Shown here: positions 34,181 to 42,238 of the stretch, one piece after another
Numbering within the stretch: position 1 is the first letter of the stretch
Layout: every line of letters starts with the position of its first letter
Source of the DNA: JAEUMG01 sp046349315
GTDB taxonomy: Bacteria; Pseudomonadota; Alphaproteobacteria; Rhizobiales; Aestuariivirgaceae
Length of the DNA: 64,000 nt
Assembly: GCA_046349315.1 (NCBI GenBank)
Contig: JAXMCQ010000019.1
Location: forward strand, 53,560 to 117,559
Direction of reading: 5' to 3'
Notes under the pieces: generated by a model
What the model was told of the DNA's origin: nothing
What the model saw: only the letters and a program-made list of their open reading frames with translations
Database searches by the model: none
Translations under genes and position numbers: made by a program

Positions 34181-36238
34181 CTATGGCGATCTGTTCGCCC
34201 CAACGGCAACCAAAGCGTCCAGGATTGCCTTGGTGTGGAACGGTTTTTCCACAACCGGACAGCCGTCCAGTTGCTGGCTGGGTTGGCCTGGTCGCAGCAA
34301 ATCTCCGGTCACGAAGATCATTCGCCTCTCATATTGCGGATACTTAATGAGAATTTTGCGCCTAAGGTTCCGGCCATCGATGCCGGGCATGCGCAGATCA
34401 CAGAAAATCGCGTCGTAGTTGGTCCGGGACAGTAGCTCGAACGTTCGGGCAGGTTCCGACGTCTTATCGGCCTCGTGACCCTCGCGCATGAGGATATCGA
34501 TGAGGAGCGAGGCGATCTCCTGCTCGTCATCCACCACCAGGATGCGACGTCGCGCCGCGCGGGGCTTGGCAAGCGGTTCCGTCCTGGTCGAAACGGAACC
34601 AGCTGCGCCAATGGGCAGCGACAGCCGGATGCAGGCGCCGACCCCATTTGGCGGATCGACGGCCTGGAGCTCTCCGCCATGCGCTGTAATCATCCCGAAA
34701 CTGACCGCCAATCCCATGCCGGTCCCCATGCCCATCGATTTCGTCGTGAAGAAGGGCTCGAAAACCCGCGACCTGATCGCCGGATCGATGCCGGTGCCCG
34801 TGTCGCGGATTTCTGCAACAACCGCGCCGCCGTCGGCGGAGACACCGGTGACAACCGTCAAATTCCGCGGGCCGTCGATCTCGCGCATCGCGTGATCCGC
34901 ATTGACGAAAAGATTGACGAAAACCTGGATCAGCTGGTCGGGATCGGCGGTTGTCTGCGGAAGATCGTCTTTCAGCTCGAGCACGATCTTGATACCGCTC
35001 GAGCGTAAGGGATAAGCGACAAGCTCAAGCGCGGCATTGATCGCGGTATTGAGGGACGTGGGAACACGGACGGAGGGGCTCTGTCGCGCCATCGCGAGGA
35101 AGGTCTTGGAAACGCGCGCACAGCGCTCGGCCGCCTCGCGGAGTTTGGTCAACCGCTCGCGCTGGACCGAATCGCGCGCATCCTCTTCGAGCATGACCGC
35201 ACGACCGATGACAACCGAGAGCGGATTATTGAGCTCATGCGCAACCCCTGCGAGCAACGAGCCCAGTGCGGTAAGCTTTTCGCTCTGATGCAAAGCCTCA
35301 CGCTGCCGGGCGACCTCCGCTTCGGTCCGCTTCTGGACAGTCAGATCGCGCAGATAGGCGACAAAAAGCCGGCGCCCGCCTTGGACAATCTCGGTAATTG
35401 CCAGTTCGACTGGAACCAGGCCGCCGGTTCCATGCCGCAATTGCATTTCGATTCTGCGGCCGAGGATTCGCCGGGTCTGCCCCTTTTGCAGATGCCGGAT
35501 GAAGGTGCCAATGGACCGCCGCCGCGCGGGCGGTATGAGCGTCTCGACGACCGGACGCCCAAGAATAAGGGTCCGCCGGAAACCAAACATTGCCTCAGCC
35601 GCAGGGTTGAACTCGAGAATAGCCCCGTCTTCATCGATGAAGATGATTCCGTCGGGCGCCGTCTGAAGCATCGCGACGCGAGTTGCTTCGCTCATCACCA
35701 GGCTAGAGGTAGAGAGTTCGATCGCATCGCCCAGCAGATAGGCGATGGTTTCGAGCACGGCACGTTCCGAATCGGTCCAGGCGCGCTCCCGGACGCAATC
35801 GTCAAATCCGATATGCCCCCACCAATGGCCATTGACCATGATCGGCGCGCTGATGAAGGATTTGATCTTCTGATACTCGAAATCGGCGCGCAGATAGCCC
35901 TTGAGGTCCCGCGTGTGACCGGAAATCGTTTCGCCGCGCCTGCGTCTCTCGGCCCATTCGTTGAGAAGAGGGTCGGATTGGCTGAGGCGCTCGTTCACAT
36001 TGCGTGGATCGCTCGAAAGTTCGCCAAGACCCGGCGCCGCCCAATCGAAGAGGCAAGACTGTCCGAGACCGCCCCCGACAATCTCATGGACCTGAAATAG
36101 AAACGCCCGCGATATCCCGAGCCCCTTCCCCAGACGGCTCAAGATGAGCTCGAAGTGAGGCATCCAATCGCGGCTCGATCGCAGCTGCCGAGCGGCCTCG
36201 GCAATCAGCGCCGAGTGTGAAATCCCGGGAACACTCAT
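34181..36238 (-). CDS. Hybrid sensor histidine kinase: GAF-PAS-HisKA-HATPase-REC
   Basis: The 685-aa protein is cytoplasmic, with no membrane segments. Residues 25-185 resemble a GAF domain (KSFISAPIMVNGHWWGHIGF). A PAS domain follows (about 205-320, APDGIIFIDEDGAILEFNPA), then HisKA with AHELNNPLSVV (H near 333), and an HATPase with DTGTGIDP and GMGTGMGLAVS. A C-terminal receiver starts RRRILVVDDEQEIASLL (D near 612). It likely phosphorylates its own receiver and the adjacent OmpR-type regulator, whose stop overlaps this start by four bases (ATGA). The signal is unknown. Confidence 0.92.
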   Translation of the reverse strand: MSVPGISHSALIAEAARQLRSSRDWMPHFELILSRLGKGLGISRAFLFQVHEIVGGGLGQSCLFDWAAPGLGELSSDPRNVNERLSQSDPLLNEWAERRRRGETISGHTRDLKGYLRADFEYQKIKSFISAPIMVNGHWWGHIGFDDCVRERAWTDSERAVLETIAYLLGDAIELSTSSLVMSEATRVAMLQTAPDGIIFIDEDGAILEFNPAAEAMFGFRRTLILGRPVVETLIPPARRRSIGTFIRHLQKGQTRRILGRRIEMQLRHGTGGLVPVELAITEIVQGGRRLFVAYLRDLTVQKRTEAEVARQREALHQSEKLTALGSLLAGVAHELNNPLSVVIGRAVMLEEDARDSVQRERLTKLREAAERCARVSKTFLAMARQSPSVRVPTSLNTAINAALELVAYPLRSSGIKIVLELKDDLPQTTADPDQLIQVFVNLFVNADHAMREIDGPRNLTVVTGVSADGGAVVAEIRDTGTGIDPAIRSRVFEPFFTTKSMGMGTGMGLAVSFGMITAHGGELQAVDPPNGVGACIRLSLPIGAAGSVSTRTEPLAKPRAARRRILVVDDEQEIASLLIDILMREGHEADKTSEPARTFELLSRTNYDAIFCDLRMPGIDGRNLRRKILIKYPQYERRMIFVTGDLLRPGQPSQQLDGCPVVEKPFHTKAILDALVAVGANRSP

Positions 36239-36969
36239 GACTTGAGGCCGGCACGATCCGCAGTCACGAACATATAGCCTTGTCCACGTATGGTCTTGAG
36301 CACGTGGGGATGTTCCGGATCATCCTCGATCTTACGGCGTAACCGCATGATGCGGATATCGATCGAGCGGTCGAACGCTTCCATGTCCTTGTTATGGGCT
36401 AGATCGAGAAGCTGGTCGCGGGTGAGTATGCGATTGGGACGGTCCGCGAATGCCTTGAGCAGATCGTATTCCATGGCAGTCAAAGGCACATCCTCGCCAG
36501 TGACCGAATAAAGACGCCCACTTTCCAGATTGAACATGCAACGACCCATGCGCACCTCATGGCCGAGCGTTGCGGTGGTCTGTTCCTTGTCTGCGGCAGG
36601 TTGCTGAACCCGGCGCAGGACGCTGCGGACACGCGCTAATAATTCCCTCGGATCGAAGGGCTTTGCGAGATAGTCATCGGCACCCATCTCGAGGCCAACC
36701 ACGCGGTCGATCACTTCGGTGCTGGCCGTCACCATGATGATGCCGATCGGACCTTGGTTGCGCAGATAGCGGGCAATGCTCAAACCGTCTTCGCCGGGCA
36801 TCCGGAGGTCGAGAATCGCAAGATGAGCCGGCCGCTCGGCGAGGATTGCACGTAGTTGGACACCGCCATCGGCCGTTGAGACGGCATAGCCTTGGCCGGC
36901 CAGATAATCGCGTATCATGGCGCGCACTTCCGGCTCGTCGTCGACAACTACGATGTGCTCGTCACTCAT
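36235..36969 (-). CDS. OmpR-family response regulator
   Basis: The 244-aa regulator has an N-terminal receiver (HIVVVDDEPEVRAMI; phosphoryl aspartate about 53 in LAILDLRMPGEDG; the lysine in DYLAKPFDPRELLARV). Its C-terminal winged-helix trans_reg_C domain contains LTAMEYDLLKAFADRPNRI, RDQLLDL and SIDIRIMRLRRKIEDDP. It is the first gene of the pair with the hybrid kinase, overlapping it by four bases. Targets are unknown. Confidence 0.94.
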   Translation of the reverse strand: MSDEHIVVVDDEPEVRAMIRDYLAGQGYAVSTADGGVQLRAILAERPAHLAILDLRMPGEDGLSIARYLRNQGPIGIIMVTASTEVIDRVVGLEMGADDYLAKPFDPRELLARVRSVLRRVQQPAADKEQTTATLGHEVRMGRCMFNLESGRLYSVTGEDVPLTAMEYDLLKAFADRPNRILTRDQLLDLAHNKDMEAFDRSIDIRIMRLRRKIEDDPEHPHVLKTIRGQGYMFVTADRAGLKS

Positions 36970-37035
36970 GGGCTGGACGTACCTCCAAGGCCATGTGGCC
37001 GTTGGCTAGCGCTTAGCACCAGCTTCCCCTCAGCG

Positions 37036-37064
37036 CAAAAAAAAGACGCCCTCCGAAGAGGGCG
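37036..37064 (-). terminator. Intrinsic terminator downstream of the L,D-transpeptidase gene
   Basis: Read on the minus strand, CGCCCTC-TTCG-GAGGGCG is a 7-bp GC-rich stem with a stable TTCG tetraloop, followed by TC and a run of eight T. It lies 42 bp past the transpeptidase stop and separates it from the downstream regulator gene. This is the clearest rho-independent terminator in the window. Confidence 0.88.
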
Positions 37065-37105
37065 CCAAGTGCATCATGCGAGAGTGAGGGGAATTGCAGG
37101 GGATC

Positions 37106-37741
37106 TCACATGACGATAACGGTATCGCCCACTTTCACGCGGGTGTAGAGCTCGGTTACGGCCTCGTTCAGCATCCGGATACAACCGGAAGACGCCGGAC
37201 GGCCTATCGATGACGGTTCATTGGTGCCGTGGATACGGTAGAGCGATGAGCCAAGATAGATGGCCCGCGCGCCTAAGGGATTTTCCGGTCCGCCTGCCAT
37301 ATGTTCAGGGAGTTCAGGGCGGCGCTGGCGCATTTCTTCCGGTGGATACCAATCCGGCCACTCGACCTTGCGGCTGACCTTATGGGTGCCGGACCATTCG
37401 AACCCATCCTTGGCTGTCGCGACACGGTACTTCACGGCGCGTCCACCACCCAAAATGTAATAGAGATTGTGCGTCTGGCTGACGATGACGATCGTCCCCT
37501 TCTCGTAAGGGCTATCGAACGACACGATCTTCCCGACCTTAAATTTCGGGTCTCCCGCCTTGGTGACCTTGGCCTTCTTGACGGGCTTGGCCGGCGCCGT
37601 GACGGCGGTTGTGTCGGCATTGACCGTCTGGCTGGCTGAGACATGGTCGAGCGAAAAGCCCATGGCCATGAAAGCCACAGTCATAGTGGCTGTAGCCACG
37701 AAATTCCTCAGTCCCTTCATGATCGCCGTCTTCCTGTTCAT
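37106..37741 (-). CDS. L,D-transpeptidase (YkuD family)
   Basis: The 211-aa periplasmic enzyme cross-links peptidoglycan stem peptides or attaches proteins to them. An N-terminal signal or anchor segment (about 10-40) is followed by a lysine/proline linker and a YkuD domain. That domain contains TIVIVSQTHNLYYILGGGRA and the catalytic histidine and cysteine in YRIHGTNEP and SSGCIRM (Cys about 187). The start MNRKTAIMK has a textbook GGAGGAAACAAATG; the 35-residue frame upstream is rejected. It has its own terminator and so is likely a single-gene unit. Confidence 0.92.
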   Translation of the reverse strand: MNRKTAIMKGLRNFVATATMTVAFMAMGFSLDHVSASQTVNADTTAVTAPAKPVKKAKVTKAGDPKFKVGKIVSFDSPYEKGTIVIVSQTHNLYYILGGGRAVKYRVATAKDGFEWSGTHKVSRKVEWPDWYPPEEMRQRRPELPEHMAGGPENPLGARAIYLGSSLYRIHGTNEPSSIGRPASSGCIRMLNEAVTELYTRVKVGDTVIVM

Positions 37742-37991
37742 TTGTTTCCTCCGGACCTTCTTCTTCGGTCCCAAACTGTGCGTTGGGAGCGATATCGAGG
37801 CCGCCGGTTTCGATCCGATGGCTGAAGGAACAGAGTTTCGTTTCAAGAGTTTCTGTGTTGGGCGCAGTTAAGCAGGAAACATTTGAAACAAAGCTTCGCT
37901 GGTCGCGAAAATTGTTTGCAACACAAGCCCTGTAGAAGCGGCACCATCAAATTCGGGCAGCGCAAAAGCGAGCCCCGCAGGGAGAACGAAA

Positions 37992-38255
37992 ATGAGGACT
38001 TCCATCATCACCACGGCCGCCGCAATCGCTGGCGCCGCATTCTTGATCTCAGCTAGCCTGGTCTCGGCCTCGATCGAGCCCACGGCCCCCGTTCAGGTTC
38101 TTCACTCGAACGAAGCCGCCAAGGCCGACCGGCTCGACAATCCCTCGTCGTCGAAGGGCGACCGGCTGCCGATTGCAAGCACGGCCAATGAAAAGAAGGC
38201 CCTGGTTGTCGCCTATCGCACTGGCCCGGGCGCTTCCCTGGCCGTCCTGTTCTAA
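37992..38255 (+). CDS. Small secreted protein, unknown
   Basis: The 87-aa frame has a clean signal peptide (MRTSIITTAAAIAGAAFLIS, cleavage near SLVSAS). A short polar mature part contains two similar segments, AAKADRLDNPSSS and KGDRLPIAST. The ATG follows GGGAGAA and a good hairpin lies after the stop, so it looks like a genuine one-gene unit. No family was recognised. It is divergent from the L,D-transpeptidase gene. Confidence 0.72.
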   Translation: MRTSIITTAAAIAGAAFLISASLVSASIEPTAPVQVLHSNEAAKADRLDNPSSSKGDRLPIASTANEKKALVVAYRTGPGASLAVLF

Positions 38256-38313
38256 TCGCTTTTCAGCTCTCACCCGGGCAGTTCCCCCGCCCCCTCGCTG
38301 TCCGGGCCCACGT

Positions 38314-38356
38314 AGCGGCGGTCACTGGCTCTAGCCGGTGGCCGCCGCTCCCCCTT
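38314..38356 (+). terminator. Hairpin after the small secreted-protein gene
   Basis: AGCGGCGGTCACTGG (38314-38328) pairs with CCGGTGGCCGCCGCT (38335-38349) over 15 bp, with two G-U pairs and a CTCTAG loop. It is followed by CCCCCTTTTG. The T-run is short, but the stem is very stable and sits 59 bp after the stop and before the convergent barrel-protein gene. Confidence 0.6.
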
Positions 38357-38372
38357 TTGAGAGGCCCGTGCG

Positions 38373-38891
38373 CTAGAATCCGAAGCGGATCCCCGCCAAT
38401 CCTTCGTGTTGCTGAAGGTTCGAACCCTCGGCATTCGTATTGACATACCGATATCCGAAATCGAGCGTAAAACTCTCGGAAACGTCGATCGCAAGCCCGC
38501 CTGTCAGGTCAAAGGCAAAGGCGCTGTCATTCTCGTTTCGATCCACCCATGTCATACCGGCCCCGCCGCCGACATAGGGTGTAAAGGCGGTGTTTGTCGG
38601 GATATCGAGATAAACATTCGCCAAGCCCGACACCGTGCTCATGCTACCGCCGTACCACCAGCCGATGTCATATGATCCGGCGTAGGAGACCGTGACGTCG
38701 CTGCGGAGCCAATCGTTAAACTGGTAGCCAAATCCCCCGCCACCGACGAAGGCATTGTCCCCATCACCCCAATCCGTATACGACCAGCCGAGATCAGCAC
38801 GGACATAGGCGCCAGAGCCCCCTTCGGCATGGGCTGCGCCACTAGAGTCCAAGATCACCAAGGCCGGGATCAGAAATCTGAGAAGCTTCAT
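38373..38891 (-). CDS. Outer membrane beta-barrel protein, Opa/OmpA-like porin family
   Basis: The 172-aa protein has a signal peptide (ending near GAAHAEG) and alternating hydrophobic/aromatic strands typical of an eight-stranded barrel: AYVRADLGWSYTDWGDG, GFGYQFNDWLRSDVTVSY, FTPYVGGGAGMTWV and FTLDFGYRYVNT. It ends in phenylalanine (GIRFGF), the BamA recognition signal. Proteins of this type are common surface antigens in Rhizobiales. Confidence 0.88.
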   Translation of the reverse strand: MKLLRFLIPALVILDSSGAAHAEGGSGAYVRADLGWSYTDWGDGDNAFVGGGGFGYQFNDWLRSDVTVSYAGSYDIGWWYGGSMSTVSGLANVYLDIPTNTAFTPYVGGGAGMTWVDRNENDSAFAFDLTGGLAIDVSESFTLDFGYRYVNTNAEGSNLQQHEGLAGIRFGF

Positions 38892-39109
38892 TCTACTCCA
38901 CCACTTCAGAAAGAGAATCTCTGATAAACGGTAGAATAGAACAATGTCATGAGCCAGTTGCCGGAAGCAAATCGTCTTTGATTACTGGCCGGATGTTGCA
39001 CATACGACACGAAGCCTGACCTAAATTATACTAGCGACTGCTCTGCTTGGTGGAGCAATATGACGTATGATTATGCCACTACCTTAGGTTTGATGGCTGG
39101 CTTCGCGCT

Positions 39110-39694
39110 CTATTCTGCCGCGCATTCCATGGACAGGGACTTCGACATTCGACTGACAAGCGCGTCGAAGGCGACTTTGGCTTCCACCGGATATTTGATC
39201 CAAAGGTTGGCCGTCAGCGTCGGGCAGTTCTCAGAGATCAGGCCCTTTTGATAGTAAAAATAGCTCGCATCGGTGGCGCCGACCTCAAATGACAGCGGAT
39301 CGACATGTTCGAGGGTGATTTCGATGCCGCCAAGTCGCATGGCGTCGATCTGCGCCGCGGCAACGTCCGCAAAGGCCATGCTTAGATTATTGCCCCGCAA
39401 ATTCGGATCGACATCCTGTGATCCATAAACGGTGATCGTCTCCTCGCCGTCTGGTGACGTCATTGACAATTCGTCGCCGAGTTCGCCGAGCTCGTAATCG
39501 AAGCCCGCGGCGGGTATGTCGGCGCTCAGCCCATATTGTTCATTGGTGTAGCGAAACCAGGCGCTGTCGATCTGCTTTCCGGGAAGCTTGTCGAGCGGCA
39601 CGGTCTCCTGCCCCGTTGCGCAGGCCACGCCGAGCAACAAGAGAAACGCCGCCAAAACTGACGACCGGAGCGGAAGAGGCCTGATTTCAAACAC
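39110..39694 (-). CDS. Secreted protein of unknown function
   Basis: The 194-aa product starts at a GTG and has a hydrophobic signal (LRSSVLAAFLLLLGVACATG) in which GVAC could be a weak lipobox. The mature domain reads WFRYTNEQYGLSADIPAAGF, then SPDGEETITVYGSQD, and ends FDALVSRMSKSLSMECAAE. It resembles periplasmic proteins of unknown role seen in alphaproteobacteria. A short plus-strand frame (39060-39251) overlapping it is taken as a shadow. Confidence 0.72.
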   Translation of the reverse strand: MFEIRPLPLRSSVLAAFLLLLGVACATGQETVPLDKLPGKQIDSAWFRYTNEQYGLSADIPAAGFDYELGELGDELSMTSPDGEETITVYGSQDVDPNLRGNNLSMAFADVAAAQIDAMRLGGIEITLEHVDPLSFEVGATDASYFYYQKGLISENCPTLTANLWIKYPVEAKVAFDALVSRMSKSLSMECAAE

Positions 39695-39793
39695 GGCGCA
39701 GAGCCTTGCGTTTCAATTCCTCACCGATTGGCAAAGCCCACCTTGCGCGCCGGGTCAAGGGAGGGGCGGCTTGGGATCGATACGAGGTTAAGC

Positions 39794-40489
39794 TCAAGCT
39801 CGCGGCACGTATTGCCGGCCGACCTCGATCAATTCCCTCAGCATGGCCACCTTGGCCCGCTCCTCGGCGGCCACCTTGCCGTCCATTTCGGCGGCCAGAT
39901 CCGCGACTTCGAGAACGGCGTCGAAGGAACTCGGCCGATCAATCGCGAGGCGCCCAATGATCTGGGCGGTCTCGAAAGGGCTCGGGACCCGGCGGCGTGC
40001 CCACCTGACCGCGCGCATGACCTCCTCCACGGAGGGTGTGATGCCGACCTCGCGCGCCCTTACATCGGCAAATCGGTGCAGCATCTCCCTTTCCTGCATG
40101 TGATAAACACCATCCGCCATGACCACGGTCATCAGGAGCCGCAATTCGTCGCCGATTTCGCTGATGACGGACGGAGGGGCCGCCAGGGAATCCGGCAGCG
40201 CCAATTCGATGCTGAGATCGATCGAATCGAGCTCGCCCTCATCGTTCACAATGAGGTCATCGACACGGATCGCGTTGTCGCCAGAACGGACAAGGTGAGG
40301 CTCGATCCAGCGGTCGCTGTCGCTGAGGAGGCCGATCCTGTGGCCCTGGTGAAACGCGCTGATCGCCCCAGGCGCCGCGGGGTCGGCGCGCAGTTCGATC
40401 GGGTCGCCGGCACCGACCTGGTCGCGCACATAAGGCCCCTGCCCCGCTGTCGCGAGGCCGGTTACCGAGCATTGATAGTTTTTGCGCAT
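39794..40489 (-). CDS. HIRAN-TerB-like two-domain protein
   Basis: The first ~80 residues look like a HIRAN domain, with a GDPIELRADPAAPGAISAFH segment followed by GHRIGLLSD. HIRAN domains bind DNA ends, usually as part of larger enzymes. The second half (about 110-225) is helical and TerB-like: ELRLLMTVVMADGVYHMQER and, later, VADLAAEMDGKVAAEERAKV carry the acidic, metal-binding pattern of that family. The 231-aa protein is cytoplasmic. Call by pattern only; the pairing of the two domains would be worth checking. Confidence 0.65.
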   Translation of the reverse strand: MRKNYQCSVTGLATAGQGPYVRDQVGAGDPIELRADPAAPGAISAFHQGHRIGLLSDSDRWIEPHLVRSGDNAIRVDDLIVNDEGELDSIDLSIELALPDSLAAPPSVISEIGDELRLLMTVVMADGVYHMQEREMLHRFADVRAREVGITPSVEEVMRAVRWARRRVPSPFETAQIIGRLAIDRPSSFDAVLEVADLAAEMDGKVAAEERAKVAMLRELIEVGRQYVPRA

Positions 40490-40621
40490 GGGGAATTCCT
40501 CTAGCGGAAGCCGATAAAAGGGAAAAGCCCATGGCTGGCCCGGCGCGATGTCGTTGTTAATGCGGTTTGATAGGCGAGAGGCCGGCCGGAGAATATGCCG
40601 CGAGACGCTGCCTCGTCGGGG

Positions 40622-40903
40622 CTAGCCCGACGCCGCTCGCCGCTTCAACACGTTCATCGGGGTTACTTCTGAAGACGTCTGCACCGGCGGTAGCATGGTC
40701 AGATCACCGGCAGACCTGGGGAAGTGCTCGAGCTGGTAGAAGACCACCCCACGATCATCGACCACCTCGACCTTTAGGGGGCCACATCTTCCGGCAAGCC
40801 GCGAATATTGCTCCTGCGCATGTTGATCCGCTGCGTTTCGGTCGTGAAAATGCAGGCCATCGACGAGAGTCGCTCCACGCCAAAGCCTGACCGTAAAGCG
40901 CAT
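40622..40903 (-). CDS. Small hypothetical protein
   Basis: The 93-aa frame (MRFTVRLWRGATLVDGLHFH...) has mixed alpha/beta character with no signal peptide or membrane segment. Its middle, LAGRCGPLKVEVVDDRGVVF, has good hydrophobic alternation and codon use like the neighbours. No family was recognised. It is co-directional with the HIRAN-TerB gene, with 132 bp between. Confidence 0.55.
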   Translation of the reverse strand: MRFTVRLWRGATLVDGLHFHDRNAADQHAQEQYSRLAGRCGPLKVEVVDDRGVVFYQLEHFPRSAGDLTMLPPVQTSSEVTPMNVLKRRAASG

Positions 40904-41100
40904 CCGGCATTCCTCCGATAAATCGACTCGCCCCCTAATCGACGACGAGAGAAATTATGGGGTGCGCGTGATTTGCTCGTGATCGTTTGCTGCGATGACC
41001 GTTGCTCGGCCAGTCCGACACAGACGGCCCCGGCTCATTTGCATGTGCCAGGGTCGTCCCGTCAGTATCCGAAACTCGTCCGGTATTTCAGATGCCTCCG

Positions 41101-41652
41101 CTAGTCTTGGCCGCCGAGCCCCAGTCGCCGTGGAGAAATATATTCGACATCGATGCTGATACCGTCCCCACTCAATGGGCTCGCCGTGTAGACGGCAGAG
41201 ACAGACAACTCGAACAGGCTTAAAATGGTCAGGATGGCGATGGTAAGCCCGGTCTCTCCGCTCGGGGAAGCACCCAGCTGCAATTCCGCGATCCGGCAGC
41301 AATCGTCCATCGTCGCGGCCAGCGGCGGCAGTGTGATGATGTCGGTTTTCGCAACGGCCGGATCCGCGATATTGGGCTCACGCGCGACGACGGCGCCCAT
41401 GTTGATCAGGGGCAGAACGGCCTTCACGATTCGTGCGGGCTTGAGATTGATGTTTTGAATATTGACCTCGGTCGCGTAGACGCCGGGCCGGGTGCCAGCC
41501 ACACAACAGCAGTTTGCATCGGTTTGCTTGCCGCACACGATCTTCACGCTGTACGCGAAAATGACTCGGCCTTCGGCAGCCTTGGTATCGAGCTTTTCGA
41601 GAAGTAGTTGGGTTAGCGGGTCGGCTGTTGAATTGTCTTGCTTCGCAGCCAT
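41101..41652 (-). CDS. Hypothetical protein with a triple-cysteine motif
   Basis: The 183-aa protein starts after a strong TAGGAGG site. It contains IFAYSVKIVCGKQTDANCCC, then GTRPGVYATEVNIQN, ITLPPLAATMDDCCRIAELQ and LSVSAVYTASPLSGDGISID. The repeated beta-strand pattern and the late aspartate/cysteine pair suggest a beta-sandwich with bound metal or disulfides. There is no signal peptide. I have the impression of a family of unnamed bacterial proteins with this CCC/DDCCRI layout, but no function is known to me. Confidence 0.72.
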   Translation of the reverse strand: MAAKQDNSTADPLTQLLLEKLDTKAAEGRVIFAYSVKIVCGKQTDANCCCVAGTRPGVYATEVNIQNINLKPARIVKAVLPLINMGAVVAREPNIADPAVAKTDIITLPPLAATMDDCCRIAELQLGASPSGETGLTIAILTILSLFELSVSAVYTASPLSGDGISIDVEYISPRRLGLGGQD

Positions 41653-42106
41653 CTCAACCTCCTAAGGGTTTTGTGGGTGAGAAACACTCGCATGCCATGT
41701 GCGCCGTCCCGCTCGCGCGGCAATGCTCGCAAGTAAAATACTCCTTGGAAGGACTCTGCGTCAAAGAGTCAGTCGGTGGAACCAAGTACGATCCTCATTG
41801 CAGTCACGATGGAGTCACGCACGGAGATCGGAATAGCGTCGCATATTTTGCCATCTTGAATCCATCGCAACCTCGGCATCAGCCGCCGCGCCTGCGACAC
41901 CGGAAAGCTTTGTTGATTATTGGCCGGCGGCCGATCACCCGACTTGGTGAGGACCTCTTGACGGTCAGCCGGCGCTTGGGCATGGGAGCACCGCGGCGCT
42001 GAATACGATACCCGAAGGGTGATCGCCGCGGATGGGTACCAAAAGGTGCCAATTCTCGATTTGGACCTCGGCGAATGTTTCGCTAAATGTTTGAAATCAC
42101 TCCTGC
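41653..42106. other. Gene-free stretch upstream of tRNA-Ser
   Basis: These 454 bases hold no frame I would call a gene. Both strands have short open frames (41628-42002 on +, 41769-42200 on -), but neither has a start site, a domain or coding-like composition; the minus-strand one runs through the tRNA. The piece may be the remnant of a decayed gene or a long upstream region for the tRNA. Confidence 0.5.
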
Positions 42107-42196
42107 GGAGGGGTGGCAGAGCGGTCGATTGCGGCGGTCTTGAAAACCGTTGAGGGTGCAAGCCCTCCGGGGGTTCGAATCCCTCCCCCTCCGCCA
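42107..42196 (+). tRNA. tRNA-Ser (anticodon TGA)
   Basis: A 90-base class II tRNA. The acceptor stem GGAGGGG pairs with CCCCTCC; the D-arm contains GTGGCAGAGCGGTCGATTGC. The anticodon loop CT-TGA-AA at 42139-42145 is closed by CGGT/ACCG. The long variable arm expected of tRNA-Ser and GGTTCGAATCC in the T-arm follow. CCA is encoded. It reads UCA and related serine codons. Confidence 0.97.
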
Positions 42197-42238
42197 CCAA
42201 CTGAACGCGGCAATTTCTCCGACCCGACCCCGTCGGAG

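Noticed and set aside
39060..39251. 63-residue plus-strand frame
   Set aside because: Mostly opposite the C-terminal coding part of the secreted protein at 39110-39694; no ribosome site.
41628..42002. 124-residue plus-strand frame upstream of tRNA-Ser
   Set aside because: No ribosome site, low-complexity basic composition, and part of it overlaps the start of the minus-strand hypothetical gene.
41769..42200. 143-residue minus-strand frame crossing tRNA-Ser
   Set aside because: It passes through the tRNA on the opposite strand, starts inside it and shows no domain or ribosome site.
42113..42238. Extension of the DUF4336 frame into tRNA-Ser
   Set aside because: The GTG start lies inside the tRNA acceptor region and the added residues are unlike the family.
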